From assembly GCF_024178315.1 (NCBI RefSeq), contig NZ_JAMZIK010000057.1, forward strand, positions 1-64,000: DNA of 64,000 bases, in the 5' to 3' direction. This DNA is from Siccirubricoccus soli (GTDB lineage: Bacteria; Pseudomonadota; Alphaproteobacteria; Acetobacterales; Acetobacteraceae). The translations under genes and the position numbers were made by a program. A model generated the notes under the pieces. That model saw nothing but the letters and a program-made list of their open reading frames with translations. It made no database searches and was not told the origin of the DNA. This document shows positions 1 to 11,477 of the stretch, in pieces (within the stretch, counting starts at the first letter, position 1; the number at the start of each line of letters is the position of its first letter).

Positions 1-1815
1 TGTCACGTTGAACTGCTGCCCGACCTCCTCCAGCGTGTGGTCGGTGTTCATGCCGCTGCCGAAGCGCATGCGCAGCACCCGCTCCTCGCGCGGCGTGAGG
101 GAGGAGAGCACCCGCGTCGTCGCCTCCCGCAGGTTGGACTGGATGGCGGCGTCCAGCGGGATGATGGCGGCCTTGTCCTCGATGAAGTCGCCGAGATGGC
201 TGTCCTCCTCGTCGCCGATCGGCGTCTCGAGGGAGATCGGTTCCTTGGCGATCTTCAGCACCTTCTCGAGCGGCATGCCGAGCTTTTCCGCCAGCTCCTC
301 CGGCGTCGGCTCGCGGCCGATCTCGTGCAGCATCTGGCGGGAGGTGCGGACCAGCTTGTTGATCGTCTCGATCATATGGACCGGGATGCGGATGGTCCGC
401 GCCTGGTCCGCGATGGAGCGGGTGATCGCCTGGCGGATCCACCAAGTGGCGTAGGTGCTGAATTTGTAGCCGCGGCGGTACTCGAACTTATCCACCGCCT
501 TCATCAGCCCGATATTCCCCTCCTGGATCAGGTCGAGGAATTGCAGGCCGCGATTGGTGTATTTCTTGGCGATGGAGATGACGAGGCGGAGGTTCGCCTC
601 GATCATCTCCCGCTTCGCCTGGGTCATGTCCCGCTCCCCGCGGGAGACGGTGGCATAGACCCGGCGGAACTCGCCGATCGGCAGGCTGGTCTCGGTGGCG
701 ATGGTGGCCATCTGCGCCCGCACCGCCTCCACATCCTCGCGCGAGCGGGCGATAAAGGCCTTCCAGGATTTGTGCGTCAGCTTGGACAGGCGGTCGAACC
801 AGGCGGGGTCCAGCTCATTGCCGCGCCAGTGCTGCAGGAAATCCTCCCGCTTCACCTTGGCGGCTTCCGCCATGCGCAGCACCTGGCCTTCCAGCGCCGT
901 CAGCTTGCGGTTGATCTGCTTGAGCTGCTCGACCAGTTCCTCGATCCGGTTGTTGTGGAGATGCACTTTCTCCACCAGGGCCACCAGCTCGGTCCGCGCC
1001 TTCTCGTAGGTCTTCTCCGACCGGCCGGCGAAGTCCTCGCCCGCCGTATAGGCCTCCATGCGCTTCTGCTGCAGCTTCTGCAGCTTGGCATAGGCGGCCT
1101 CGATCGCCTCGAAGGCGGCCAGTGCCTCCGGCTTCAGCTTCTCCTCGAGCGCCGAGAGGGAGAGGCCCATGCCCTCGCCTTCCTCGCCCTCCTCGAACTC
1201 CTCGTTCGGGTCCGGTGCGGCGGCATCCGGGTTGTCCCCGGCATTGGTCGCCTCCAGATCGATCACGTCGCGCAGCAGCATGCGGCCTTCCTTCACCGCA
1301 TCATGCCAGGCGATGATCGCCTTGAAGGTCTGCGGGCTCTCGCAGAGCCCGCCGATCATCATGTCCCGCCCCGCCTCGATCCGCTTGGCGATGGCGATCT
1401 CGCCCTCGCGGGAGAGCAGCTCGACGCTGCCCATCTCCCGCAGATACATCCGGACGGGGTCGTCGGTGCGGCCGAGATTCTCCTCGTCCACATTGCCGCC
1501 GCCCTCCTCGTCCTCCTTCTCCTCCTTGTCCTCGGCGGCGGGCTTGGCGGCGACCTCGCCCTCATCGGCCTCCTCGCCCTCGACGACGGTGATGCCGATC
1601 TCGGAGAGGTTCGCGAGCGTGTCCTCGATGAGCTCCGAGGAGACCTGGTCCTGCGGCAGTGCCGCATTCACCTCGTCATAGGTGACGTAGCCGCGCTCCT
1701 TGCCCCGGGCGATCAGCTTCTTCACCGAGGCCGTCATGGTGTCGAGCAGCACACCATCGACCGCCTCGTCGCGGCTTTCGACCGTATCCGTGCCGTTCGC
1801 GACCTTGCTCGCCAT
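1..1815 (-). CDS. rpoD: RNA polymerase primary sigma factor RpoD, 3' end cut by the window edge
   Basis: This is the housekeeping sigma-70 factor that directs core RNA polymerase to -35/-10 promoters. The 605 codons visible run from an ATG at 1813-1815 and leave the window in frame. In order there is a region 1.1 domain with an acidic, Glu-rich stretch, region 1.2 ([21 protein letters not shown]), a long non-conserved insert typical of RpoD, then region 2 with [53 protein letters not shown] and the start of region 3/4 ([26 protein letters not shown]). Only the last part of region 4, including the -35 recognition helix, is missing. It lies downstream of dnaG on the same strand, the classic macromolecular-synthesis arrangement, with 101 bp between them. 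Confidence 0.97.
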   Translation of the reverse strand, partial: MASKVANGTDTVESRDEAVDGVLLDTMTASVKKLIARGKERGYVTYDEVNAALPQDQVSSELIEDTLANLSEIGITVVEGEEADEGEVAAKPAAEDKEEKEDEEGGGNVDEENLGRTDDPVRMYLREMGSVELLSREGEIAIAKRIEAGRDMMIGGLCESPQTFKAIIAWHDAVKEGRMLLRDVIDLEATNAGDNPDAAAPDPNEEFEEGEEGEGMGLSLSALEEKLKPEALAAFEAIEAAYAKLQKLQQKRMEAYTAGEDFAGRSEKTYEKARTELVALVEKVHLHNNRIEELVEQLKQINRKLTALEGQVLRMAEAAKVKREDFLQHWRGNELDPAWFDRLSKLTHKSWKAFIARSREDVEAVRAQMATIATETSLPIGEFRRVYATVSRGERDMTQAKREMIEANLRLVISIAKKYTNRGLQFLDLIQEGNIGLMKAVDKFEYRRGYKFSTYATWWIRQAITRSIADQARTIRIPVHMIETINKLVRTSRQMLHEIGREPTPEELAEKLGMPLEKVLKIAKEPISLETPIGDEEDSHLGDFIEDKAAIIPLDAAIQSNLREATTRVLSSLTPREERVLRMRFGSGMNTDHTLEEVGQQFNVT

Positions 1816-1916
1816 GCCGTACGCTCCGTTCCGGCGCCATGGCCCCACCGGGGCTGGCGCGACTCCCCTACCCTATGTCGGTGCCCGCGCCGCCCCTGGG
1901 GGGCAACGGCCGGGCA

Positions 1917-3713
1917 CTACACCCTCAGCCCCTGCTCGGGGTCGCCGCCGCGGAGCGCGGCCAGCGCCTCGGTCAACCGGATCAGCCGCGCCTGCGCGGT
2001 GGCATCGTTGGTTTCCGCGAGCAAAAGCTGGGCCGCATCACGATCCGCGACCAATTCCGCCTCGCCCCGCAGCAAACCGAAGAAGTGCCACCACCCGTCC
2101 AGCGCCTCCGCCGGTTGTGCCTCCTGCAGGGAGGCGGCCGAGAGTCCCTGGGGCCGCAACGCCCAGGCCATGGCCGCACCAAGCCCATATTGATCGAGTT
2201 GGTCCATTAACGCGGCGGAGTCAAGCAGGGGCGCCTCCGCCAGGAAGCGCAGCATGCCGGCCCGCAAAGCCGTGCAATCGCCCTCCGGCAGGTCCAGCGC
2301 GGCGAAGGGCTCCTCCACCTCCGGCAGCAGGGCGGGGTGGCGCAGCAGGATGGCCAGCAGGTTGCGCGCGCGCTCCAGCCGGATGGCCTCGGGGTCGACC
2401 GGCGACCGGCGCGGCGGCGCCGCGCCGGGGCGGGCGGGACCGCCGCGGCGGCTGCCGGCGAAGAGCCGGTCCAGCAGGGCGCGGCGATACTCGGCGGCCA
2501 GCGCCTTGTCCGGGATGGCGCGCGCCGCGGCTTCCAGCCGGTGCCGCAGCGCAGCCCGCTGCTCCGGCGTCTCCAGGCGCCTGCCCTCGGCCAGCAGGTC
2601 GTAGAGCGCGACGGAGAGCGGCCGCGCCGCCTCCAGCACCGCCGCGAAGGCGCGGCTGCCGCCCTTCAGGATCAGCGTGTCCGGGTCCTCGCCGCCGGCC
2701 AGCATCGCCAGCTTCAGGCTGCGCTCCGGTGCCAGCAGGGGCAACGCCAGCTCCGCCGCCCGCGCCGCGGCCCGGGCGCCGGCGGCATCGCCGTCGAAGC
2801 TCAGCACCGGCTCGGGCGAGATCTGCCACAGCGCCTCGAGCTGCTCGGCGGTCAGCGCCGTGCCGAGCGGCGCGACGGCCCCGGTGAAGCCCGCCTGGTG
2901 CAGCGCGATCACGTCCATATAGCCCTCGACCACCAGCAGCACGGCGCCGCGGAACACCCCTTCCCGCGCCTGGTCCAGGCCGTAAAGGCTGCGGCGCTTC
3001 TGGAACAGCGCGGTCTCCGGACCATTGACGTATTTCGGCTGGCCGTCGCCCAGGATGCGGCCGCCGAAGGAGATGGTGCGGCCGCGGCGGTCGCGGATCG
3101 GGAACATCACCCGGCCGAAGAACATGTCCGAAAGCCCGGCCTCCGGCCGGTCCGGGTCGCGCGGCTTCATCAGCCCGGCCTCGACGAGCTGGGCGGGCTC
3201 GATGCCCTCCGCCCGCAGCTCGGCCGCCAGCGCCCCCCGCCCCTCCCCGGACCAGCCGAGGCCGAAGCGCTCGATCGTCTCCTCGGTCAGGCCGCGGCGG
3301 CGCAGATAGTCCAGGGCGGCGCGGCCCTCGGGTTGGCGGAGACGGCGGCGATAGGCGGCCTCGGCGGCGGCCAGCACGGCATGGAGGTCCCGCGTCCGGC
3401 GCTCCCGCGCTGCCGCCTCGGGCGTCGGCTTCGGCACCTCCAGCCCGGCCTCGCGGGCCAGGCGCTCCACCGCTTCCGGGAAGCTCGCCCCCTCCCCGCG
3501 CATGAGGAAGGTGATGGCATCGCCATGCGCGCCACAGCCGAAGCAGTGGAAATGGTCGTCATAGACATAGAAGGAGGGCGTCTTCTCGTTGTGGAAGGGG
3601 CAGCAACCCTTCCATTGCCGGCCATTCCGGGCCAGCCGCGTCTTGCGGCCGATGAGCTGGGCCAGCGGGGTGCGGGCACGAAGCTCTTCAAGAAAGGCAG
3701 GGGGGAGAGCCAT
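1917..3713 (-). CDS. dnaG: DNA primase DnaG
   Basis: DnaG makes the RNA primers for chromosome replication and works with the DnaB helicase. The 598-residue product has the usual length. Visible parts are the N-terminal CHC2 zinc finger (Cys38, His41, Cys57, Cys60), the catalytic core, and the TOPRIM metal site with EGYMD at about 263-267 and DGD at about 307-309. The C-terminal helicase-binding region is Ala- and Leu-rich. The ATG at 3713 opens directly into the conserved PPAFLEELRARTPLAQLIGR, so the start is secure. It sits between yqeY and rpoD on the same strand, an order common in alphaproteobacteria. Confidence 0.97.
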   Translation of the reverse strand: MALPPAFLEELRARTPLAQLIGRKTRLARNGRQWKGCCPFHNEKTPSFYVYDDHFHCFGCGAHGDAITFLMRGEGASFPEAVERLAREAGLEVPKPTPEAAARERRTRDLHAVLAAAEAAYRRRLRQPEGRAALDYLRRRGLTEETIERFGLGWSGEGRGALAAELRAEGIEPAQLVEAGLMKPRDPDRPEAGLSDMFFGRVMFPIRDRRGRTISFGGRILGDGQPKYVNGPETALFQKRRSLYGLDQAREGVFRGAVLLVVEGYMDVIALHQAGFTGAVAPLGTALTAEQLEALWQISPEPVLSFDGDAAGARAAARAAELALPLLAPERSLKLAMLAGGEDPDTLILKGGSRAFAAVLEAARPLSVALYDLLAEGRRLETPEQRAALRHRLEAAARAIPDKALAAEYRRALLDRLFAGSRRGGPARPGAAPPRRSPVDPEAIRLERARNLLAILLRHPALLPEVEEPFAALDLPEGDCTALRAGMLRFLAEAPLLDSAALMDQLDQYGLGAAMAWALRPQGLSAASLQEAQPAEALDGWWHFFGLLRGEAELVADRDAAQLLLAETNDATAQARLIRLTEALAALRGGDPEQGLRV

Positions 3714-3750
3714 GGCGTGGGGTCAGCATAGCGCCGGCGGGCGTGATTCC

Positions 3751-3820
3751 GAGGGGGACTTTGTCCCCCTCGGGCTCCCCCTACCGAAGGCCGAAGGGCC
3801 TTTGGAGACCATGAATCTGG
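3751..3820. repeat. Dispersed two-hairpin repeat, family A, copy 1
   Basis: One perfect hairpin (GAGGGGGAC-ttt-GTCCCCCTC) is followed by a CCGAAGGCC/GGGCCTTTGG pair and the tail GGAGACCATGAATCTGG. The same layout recurs at 19325, 22348, 45859, 45947 and 52631. Here it occupies the 152-bp gap between yqeY and dnaG. It is the only copy whose orientation is reversed relative to the gene ending beside it. There is no T-run, so it is not a standard intrinsic terminator. Confidence 0.75.
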
Positions 3821-3865
3821 GAGCCGGCGGGCGAAACTGCCGGCTCAAGGGGCCAGGGCGTTCTG

Positions 3866-4330
3866 TCAGCTGCCCAGCGCCGCCTTCACCAGCGGCCCGG
3901 CCTTGGCCATGTCCAGCGCCGCGGCGTGCTTCGCCTTCAGCGCCGCCATCACCTTGCCCATCTCCTTCACGCTGGTGGCGCCGGTCTCCGCCACCGCCGC
4001 GGCCACCGCCGCGCGCATCGCCGCCTCGTCCATCTGCTGCGGCAGGAAGCTCTCGATGACGGCGATCTCCGCCTCCTCCTTCTCCGCCAGCTCCGGTCGG
4101 TTGCCCTGGCGGTAGAGCTCGACGCTCTCGCGGCGGGACTTCGCCATGCCGCGCAGCATGGCAAGGATCTGCTCATCCGGGACCTTGTCCACGCCGGAAG
4201 GGCGGGCGGCGATGTCCACATCCTTCAACTTCGCCGTGATCATGCGAAGGGTGGAGGTGCGGGCGGTATCCTTGGCCAGCATCGCTTCCTTCAGGGCTGC
4301 CGTGAAACGGCTGCGCAGATCCTCGGCCAT
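3866..4330 (-). CDS. yqeY: GatB/YqeY domain protein
   Basis: This small soluble protein of the YqeY family resembles the tail domain of GatB, the tRNA amidotransferase subunit; its exact role is not established. The 154 residues match the family length. The sequence runs from LRSRFTAALKEAMLAKDTARTSTLRMITAKLKD through KSRRESVELYRQGNRPELAEKEEAEIAVIESFLPQQM to a C-terminal GATSVKEMGKVMAALK segment. An AGGAG ribosome site lies just upstream of the ATG at 4330. It heads the minus-strand yqeY-dnaG-rpoD unit and is divergent from carA, so their promoters share the 4331-4524 region that also holds two GGGAA-N5-TTCCC palindromes. Confidence 0.93.
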   Translation of the reverse strand: MAEDLRSRFTAALKEAMLAKDTARTSTLRMITAKLKDVDIAARPSGVDKVPDEQILAMLRGMAKSRRESVELYRQGNRPELAEKEEAEIAVIESFLPQQMDEAAMRAAVAAAVAETGATSVKEMGKVMAALKAKHAAALDMAKAGPLVKAALGS

Positions 4331-4458
4331 GGCGGTCTCCTCTGAGCGCGACGGATGGCGGCCAACCGGGCCGGGGCATCCGGATCACGCATCCAAATCA
4401 CCGGCGGGAGGTAGCATGCGGCGCCTGGGAGGCAAGGCAGGCGGGACATGGCCCGGGC

Positions 4459-4473
4459 GGGAAAATAGTTCCC
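4459..4473. promoter_or_regulatory. Upstream palindrome GGGAA-N5-TTCCC, candidate operator O1
   Basis: A perfect inverted repeat, GGGAA AATAG TTCCC, lies 38 bp centre-to-centre upstream of a second copy with the same arms and a different 5-bp core. The shared arms and spacing are what a dimeric Cro-like helix-turn-helix protein would bind. It lies in the yqeY/carA divergent gap, so it could act on either gene. Confidence 0.55.
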
Positions 4474-4489
4474 AGCCACTCCGTCAGCC

Positions 4490-4518
4490 TTGAGATGGGA
4501 AATGTCTTCCCACATAAT
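4490..4518 (+). promoter_or_regulatory. Sigma-70-type promoter for the HTH-carA reading frame
   Basis: TTGAGA (4490-4495) and CATAAT (4513-4518) are separated by exactly 17 bp, a near-consensus housekeeping promoter. The expected transcription start, about 7 bp past the -10 box, is position 4525. That is the A of the ATG opening the helix-turn-helix segment, so a leaderless transcript is predicted. The whole spacer is the palindrome described separately. Confidence 0.65.
4496..4512. promoter_or_regulatory. Palindrome filling the carA promoter spacer, candidate operator O2
   Basis: TGGGAAATGTCTTCCCA is an inverted repeat with 6-bp arms that exactly fills the 17-bp spacer between the -35 and -10 boxes. 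It shares GGGAA-N5-TTCCC with the copy at 4459-4473. A protein bound here would block RNA polymerase, and the obvious candidate is the helix-turn-helix encoded at the start of the transcript. Confidence 0.6.
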
Positions 4519-4524
4519 GGCGCC

Positions 4525-5904
4525 ATGCGCACCGTCGAAGACATCATCGCCCAGCTCGGCGGCCCGGAAGCCGCGGCGCGGCATTGCGGCATCGGCACCG
4601 AAGCGGTGCGCAAATGGCGCCAGACCAAGGCCATTCCGGCCCGGCACTGGCCGGCCATCCTGGCCGCCACCGGCCTTGCCCTGGGCGACCTGCCCGGCGC
4701 CCCCGAACCCCGCGCGGAGACTCCGATGAAAGATGACCTCCCCCCCGAGGGCGCGACAGCCTGCCTGGTCCTGGGGGATGGCAGCGTCTTCTGGGGCCGC
4801 GGCTTTGGCGCCCATAGCCCCTCCGGCGGCCCCATGCCCGCCGAGATCTGCTTCAATACCGGCATGACCGGCTATCAGGAGACGCTGACCGACCCCTCCT
4901 ATGCCGGGCAGATCATCACCTTCACCTTCCCGCATATCGGCAATGTCGGCGCCAACCCCGAGGATATCGAGGCGGTGACGCCCGCCGCCCGCGGGCTGGT
5001 GGTGAAGCAGGAGGTGACGGAGCCGGCCAATTACCGGGCGACGCGGCACCTGGAGGATTGGCTGAAATCCCATGGCGTGCCGGGCATCGCCGGGGTGGAC
5101 ACGCGGGCGCTGACCGCCCGCATCCGGGATGGCGGGCCGCCCAACGGCCTCATCGCCTACCCGGCCGACGGCCAGTTCGACCTCGCCGCCCTGCGCGCCG
5201 CCGCCGCCGCCTGGCCGGGGCTGCAGGGCATGGACCTCGCCAAGGAGGTCTCCTGCCGCCAGGCCTATCACTGGGACGAGACGGTCTGGGCCTGGCCGGA
5301 GGGCTTCGGTCGCCAGGCGGCGCCGAAACACAAGGTCGTCGCCGTGGATTACGGCGCCAAGCGCAACATCCTGCGCTGCTTGGCCTCGGCCGGCCTCGAC
5401 GTAACCGTGGTGCCGGCGACCGCGACGGCGGAGGAGATCCTGCGACACAAGCCCGATGGCGTCTTCCTCTCCAACGGCCCCGGCGACCCGGCGGCGACCG
5501 GCGAATACGCCGTGCCCGCCATCCGCGCGGTGCTGGAGAAGAAGGTGCCGGTCTTCGGCATCTGCCTCGGCCACCAGCTCCTCGGCCTCGCCCTCGGCGG
5601 GAAGACCTACAAGCTGGAGCGCGGGCACCGCGGCGCCAACCAGCCGGTGAAGGACCTGACCACCGGCAAGGTGGAGATCACCAGCCAGAACCATGGCTTC
5701 GCGGTGGACGAGAAGAGCCTGCCGGGCAACGTCAAGGTGACCCATATCTCGCTCTTCGACGGCTCGAATGAAGGGCTGATGGCAACCGACCTGCCGGCCT
5801 TCTCCGTGCAGTATCATCCGGAAGCCAGCCCGGGGCCGACGGACAGCCACTACCTGTTCCACCGCTTCGTGGCGCTGATCGAGAAGCACAAGACGGGAGG
5901 ATAA
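4525..5904 (+). CDS. carA: Carbamoyl-phosphate synthase small subunit with N-terminal helix-turn-helix extension
   Basis: CarA releases ammonia from glutamine and passes it to CarB to make carbamoyl phosphate for pyrimidine and arginine synthesis. The canonical enzyme begins at the ATG at 4726 (392 aa), which has its own GGAGA ribosome site. The C-terminal glutaminase has GICLGHQLLGLALGG with the nucleophilic Cys and a PEASPGP His/Glu motif. The frame is open upstream to the ATG at 4525 with no stop, adding 67 residues. These contain VEDIIAQLGGPEAAARHCGI and TEAVRKWRQTKAIPARHWPAI, a Cro/YdaS-like DNA-binding fold. The promoter predicts a leaderless start at 4525, so both forms may be made. 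An in-frame ATG at 4495 lies upstream of the predicted transcription start. The fold resembles small alphaproteobacterial HTH proteins labelled carph-isopro; that name is from memory. Confidence 0.9.
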   Translation: MRTVEDIIAQLGGPEAAARHCGIGTEAVRKWRQTKAIPARHWPAILAATGLALGDLPGAPEPRAETPMKDDLPPEGATACLVLGDGSVFWGRGFGAHSPSGGPMPAEICFNTGMTGYQETLTDPSYAGQIITFTFPHIGNVGANPEDIEAVTPAARGLVVKQEVTEPANYRATRHLEDWLKSHGVPGIAGVDTRALTARIRDGGPPNGLIAYPADGQFDLAALRAAAAAWPGLQGMDLAKEVSCRQAYHWDETVWAWPEGFGRQAAPKHKVVAVDYGAKRNILRCLASAGLDVTVVPATATAEEILRHKPDGVFLSNGPGDPAATGEYAVPAIRAVLEKKVPVFGICLGHQLLGLALGGKTYKLERGHRGANQPVKDLTTGKVEITSQNHGFAVDEKSLPGNVKVTHISLFDGSNEGLMATDLPAFSVQYHPEASPGPTDSHYLFHRFVALIEKHKTGG

Positions 5905-5907
5905 CGG

Positions 5908-6666
5908 ATGTTCGAGCTGAAGGGCCGGGTCGGCCTCGTCACCGGCGGCAATGGCGGCATCGGCCTCGGCTTCGCCCGCGGCCTGGCCCGCGCCGGCGCC
6001 GCGGTGATGGTGGCGGGGCGCAACGCCGCGAAGAACGAGGCGGCGGTGGCGGAGCTGCGGGCCCTGGGCGCCACGGCCGAGGCCGTGGTGGTGGACGTGA
6101 CCGACGAGGCCAGCATCAACGCCATGGTCGCGGCGACGGTCGCGCGCTTCGGCCGGCTCGACATCCTGGTGAACAATGCCGGCATCAACATCCGCAACCG
6201 GCCGGAGGTCTACGAGCTGGCCGATTGGCACCAGGTGATCGCCACCAACCTGACCAGCACCATGCTGGCCAGCAAGGCGGCGCATCCGCATCTGAAGGCG
6301 GGCGGCCATGGCCGTGTCATCAACAACGGCTCCATGCTCTCCATCTTCGGCCTGCCGCTGCACGCCGCCTACGGCGCCAGCAAGGGCGGGGTGGTGCAGC
6401 TCACCAAGAGCCTCGCTGTCGCCTGGGCGCCGGATGGCATCACGGTGAACTGCATCCTGCCCGGCTGGATCGACACCGACCTGACGCGCAAGGCGCGGGC
6501 CGACATGCCGAAGCTGAACGACAACGTCCTCTCCCGCACGCCCAGCCTGCGCTGGGGCACTCCGGCGGATTTCGAGGGCGTGGCAGCCTTCCTCGGCTCG
6601 GATGCCAGCGCCTTCATCACCGGCGTCGCGATCCCGGTGGATGGCGGGTTCTCGGTGAACGGCTAG
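5908..6666 (+). CDS. SDR family oxidoreductase
   Basis: This is a short-chain dehydrogenase/reductase of classical type, 252 residues, in the cytoplasm. The cofactor motif TGGNGGIG lies at 12-19, the structural NNAG at 89-92, and the catalytic set is Ser142, Tyr155 and Lys159 (YGASK). The C-terminus has the common IPVDGGFSVNG ending. GRN at about 37-39, with Arg where NAD-specific members carry Asp, hints at NADP preference. The substrate cannot be told; gluconate 5-dehydrogenase and 3-oxoacyl reductase relatives look alike. It begins 3 bp after the carA stop and lies between carA and carB. Confidence 0.9.
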   Translation: MFELKGRVGLVTGGNGGIGLGFARGLARAGAAVMVAGRNAAKNEAAVAELRALGATAEAVVVDVTDEASINAMVAATVARFGRLDILVNNAGINIRNRPEVYELADWHQVIATNLTSTMLASKAAHPHLKAGGHGRVINNGSMLSIFGLPLHAAYGASKGGVVQLTKSLAVAWAPDGITVNCILPGWIDTDLTRKARADMPKLNDNVLSRTPSLRWGTPADFEGVAAFLGSDASAFITGVAIPVDGGFSVNG

Positions 6667-6668
6667 CC

Positions 6669-7304
6669 TTGCCCTCGCTCCACACCCTCCTCGTTTTCGC
6701 GGCGCTGTCGCTCGGCCTGGCGCTCACACCCGGGCCGAACATGCTCTACCTCGTCTCGCGCTCCCTCGCGCAGGGCACGGCGGCGGGGATGGTCTCGCTG
6801 CTCGGCTGCCAGGCCGGGTCGCTCGCCATCATGCTGACGGCCGCCGCCGGCATCACCGCGGCGCTGCTGGCCATACCCTATGCCTGGGACGTGCTGCGCC
6901 TCGGCGGCGCCGCCTATCTCGCCTGGCTGGCCTGGCAGAGCCTGCGGCCGGGCGGCCAGCCCCTCTTCGCCCCGCGGCCCATGCCGAGGGACCCGGGCTG
7001 GCGGCTGTTCGGCGTCGGCGCCGCCACCGCGGCGCTGAACCCGAAGGTCGCGCTGTTCTACATGGCGGTGCTGCCGCCCTTCATCGACCCGGCGCAGGGC
7101 CATGTCTTCCTGCAGGGCGCCGTGCTCGGCGCGGTGCAGATCGCGGTCTGCACCTTGTTCGATGCGGTGCTGGTCTGGGGCGCGGCGGCCACCGCCCGCT
7201 TCCTCGGCACCCGCCCGATGTGGATGGCGGCGCAGCGCTGGGTGCTGGGCGCCGCGCTCGGCCTGCTGGCGGTGAAGCTGGCGACGCAGCGCGGCGCAAC
7301 ATGA
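6669..7304 (+). CDS. LysE/RhtB family amino acid exporter
   Basis: This is an inner-membrane exporter of the LysE superfamily, which expels amino acids or related metabolites. From a TTG start at 6669, 2 bp past the SDR stop, it gives 211 residues with about six hydrophobic segments. The family signature TPGPNMLYLVSRSLAQG follows the first segment, and ALNPKVALFYMAVLPPFID falls in the middle. TTG was chosen because the protein otherwise lacks its first membrane segment and no ATG or GTG lies nearby; translation is probably coupled to the SDR gene. The exported compound is unknown. Confidence 0.85.
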   Translation: MPSLHTLLVFAALSLGLALTPGPNMLYLVSRSLAQGTAAGMVSLLGCQAGSLAIMLTAAAGITAALLAIPYAWDVLRLGGAAYLAWLAWQSLRPGGQPLFAPRPMPRDPGWRLFGVGAATAALNPKVALFYMAVLPPFIDPAQGHVFLQGAVLGAVQIAVCTLFDAVLVWGAAATARFLGTRPMWMAAQRWVLGAALGLLAVKLATQRGAT

Positions 7305-7561
7305 CCCTCGCCCTGCTCGCCCTGCTGGCGCTGTCCTGGACCGGCCTCTCGCTCGCCCTGCTGGCCATGCTGTTCCGCCGCATGATGCCGCCGCGCCAGG
7401 CGGCCTGGCGGGCCTTCGGCATCGGCCTCGTGGTGAACGGCCTCAGCGCCTGGTACGCCGCGCCGGGCGAGCCCTTCGCCGCCCTCGCCCTCATCCTGCT
7501 CTGCCACCTGCTGCTGCTGCCGCCCCTGCTGCTGGCGGCACGGCGCGAACCCCTTGCCTGA
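7301..7561 (+). CDS. Small membrane protein of unknown function
   Basis: This 86-residue protein starts with an ATG that overlaps the exporter stop by 4 bp (ATGA). It has a strongly hydrophobic N-terminal segment (LALLALLALSWTGLSLALLAMLF), a short basic stretch (RRMMPPRQAAWR), then two more hydrophobic segments. Three membrane helices are likely. I recognise no family. Tight coupling to the LysE gene suggests they are made together, and carB follows 12 bp later. Confidence 0.65.
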   Translation: MTLALLALLALSWTGLSLALLAMLFRRMMPPRQAAWRAFGIGLVVNGLSAWYAAPGEPFAALALILLCHLLLLPPLLLAARREPLA

Positions 7562-7573
7562 ACCGGACCCGCC

Positions 7574-10819
<3,246 letters not shown>

Positions 10820-10996
10820 GCGCGACGGGTGCGGCAGGTCCGCGGCCCCGCTTGGTCATGCCCTGGCATGGGCAGCCGGCGGGGAGGACCCAGGTATCCG
10901 GCGCCGGAGTTCCCCCTTGCCGCAGAAATTCGCTTGGCCGGCTCAGCCGGGCCTCTGCGATAGTCAGGCAGGGTTTGTGCGAAGGAAGGGCTTGCC

Positions 10997-11470
10997 GTGC
11001 AGAAATTCCCCATGACCGCGGAAGGTCTGGCGAAGCTGGAGGAGGAGCTGAAGGTCCTGAAGTCCGAGGAGCGGCCGGCGGTCATCCGCGCGATCGCCGA
11101 GGCGCGGGCCCATGGCGATCTTTCGGAAAACGCCGAGTACCATGCGGCGCGGGAGAAGCAGTCCTTCATCGAGGGCCGGATCGCCGAGCTTGAAACCATC
11201 ATCCCGGCCGCGGAGGTCATCGACGTCTCCAAGCTGTCCGGCGACCAAGTGAAGTTCGGCGCCCGCGTCACCGTCGTCGATGAGGAGACGGAGGAGGAGA
11301 AGACCTACCGCATCGTCGGCCAGCATGAGGCCGACATGAAGGTGAACTCCATCTCCATCTCCTCGCCCCTGGCCAAGGCGCTGATCGGCAAGAAGGTCGG
11401 CGACAGCGTGGAAGTGCCCGCCCCCGGCGGCGCCCGCGCCTACGAGATCACCAACGTCGCCTTCCGCTGA
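10997..11470 (+). CDS. greA: Transcription elongation factor GreA
   Basis: GreA rescues backtracked RNA polymerase by stimulating transcript cleavage. The 157 residues have the family's two domains: an N-terminal coiled coil with the tip acidic pair in [20 protein letters not shown], and a C-terminal FKBP-like domain ([27 protein letters not shown] ... [16 protein letters not shown]). The start ATG follows GTG codons that might also serve, but [18 protein letters not shown] is the usual beginning. The 177-bp gap after carB probably holds its promoter. Confidence 0.96.
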   Translation: MQKFPMTAEGLAKLEEELKVLKSEERPAVIRAIAEARAHGDLSENAEYHAAREKQSFIEGRIAELETIIPAAEVIDVSKLSGDQVKFGARVTVVDEETEEEKTYRIVGQHEADMKVNSISISSPLAKALIGKKVGDSVEVPAPGGARAYEITNVAFR

Positions 11471-11477
11471 GGCGACC

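Noticed and set aside
37-2193. A 718-codon open frame on the plus strand
   Set aside because: It lies antisense to rpoD and the end of dnaG. It is rich in Arg, Leu and Gly with no motif, a typical complement of a high-GC gene.
3751-3820. Family A repeats as ordinary Rho-independent terminators
   Set aside because: The stems are strong but no T-run follows in any of the six copies.
4495-4524. In-frame ATG at 4495 as the start of carA
   Set aside because: It falls inside the promoter spacer and upstream of the predicted transcription start, so it would not be transcribed from that promoter.
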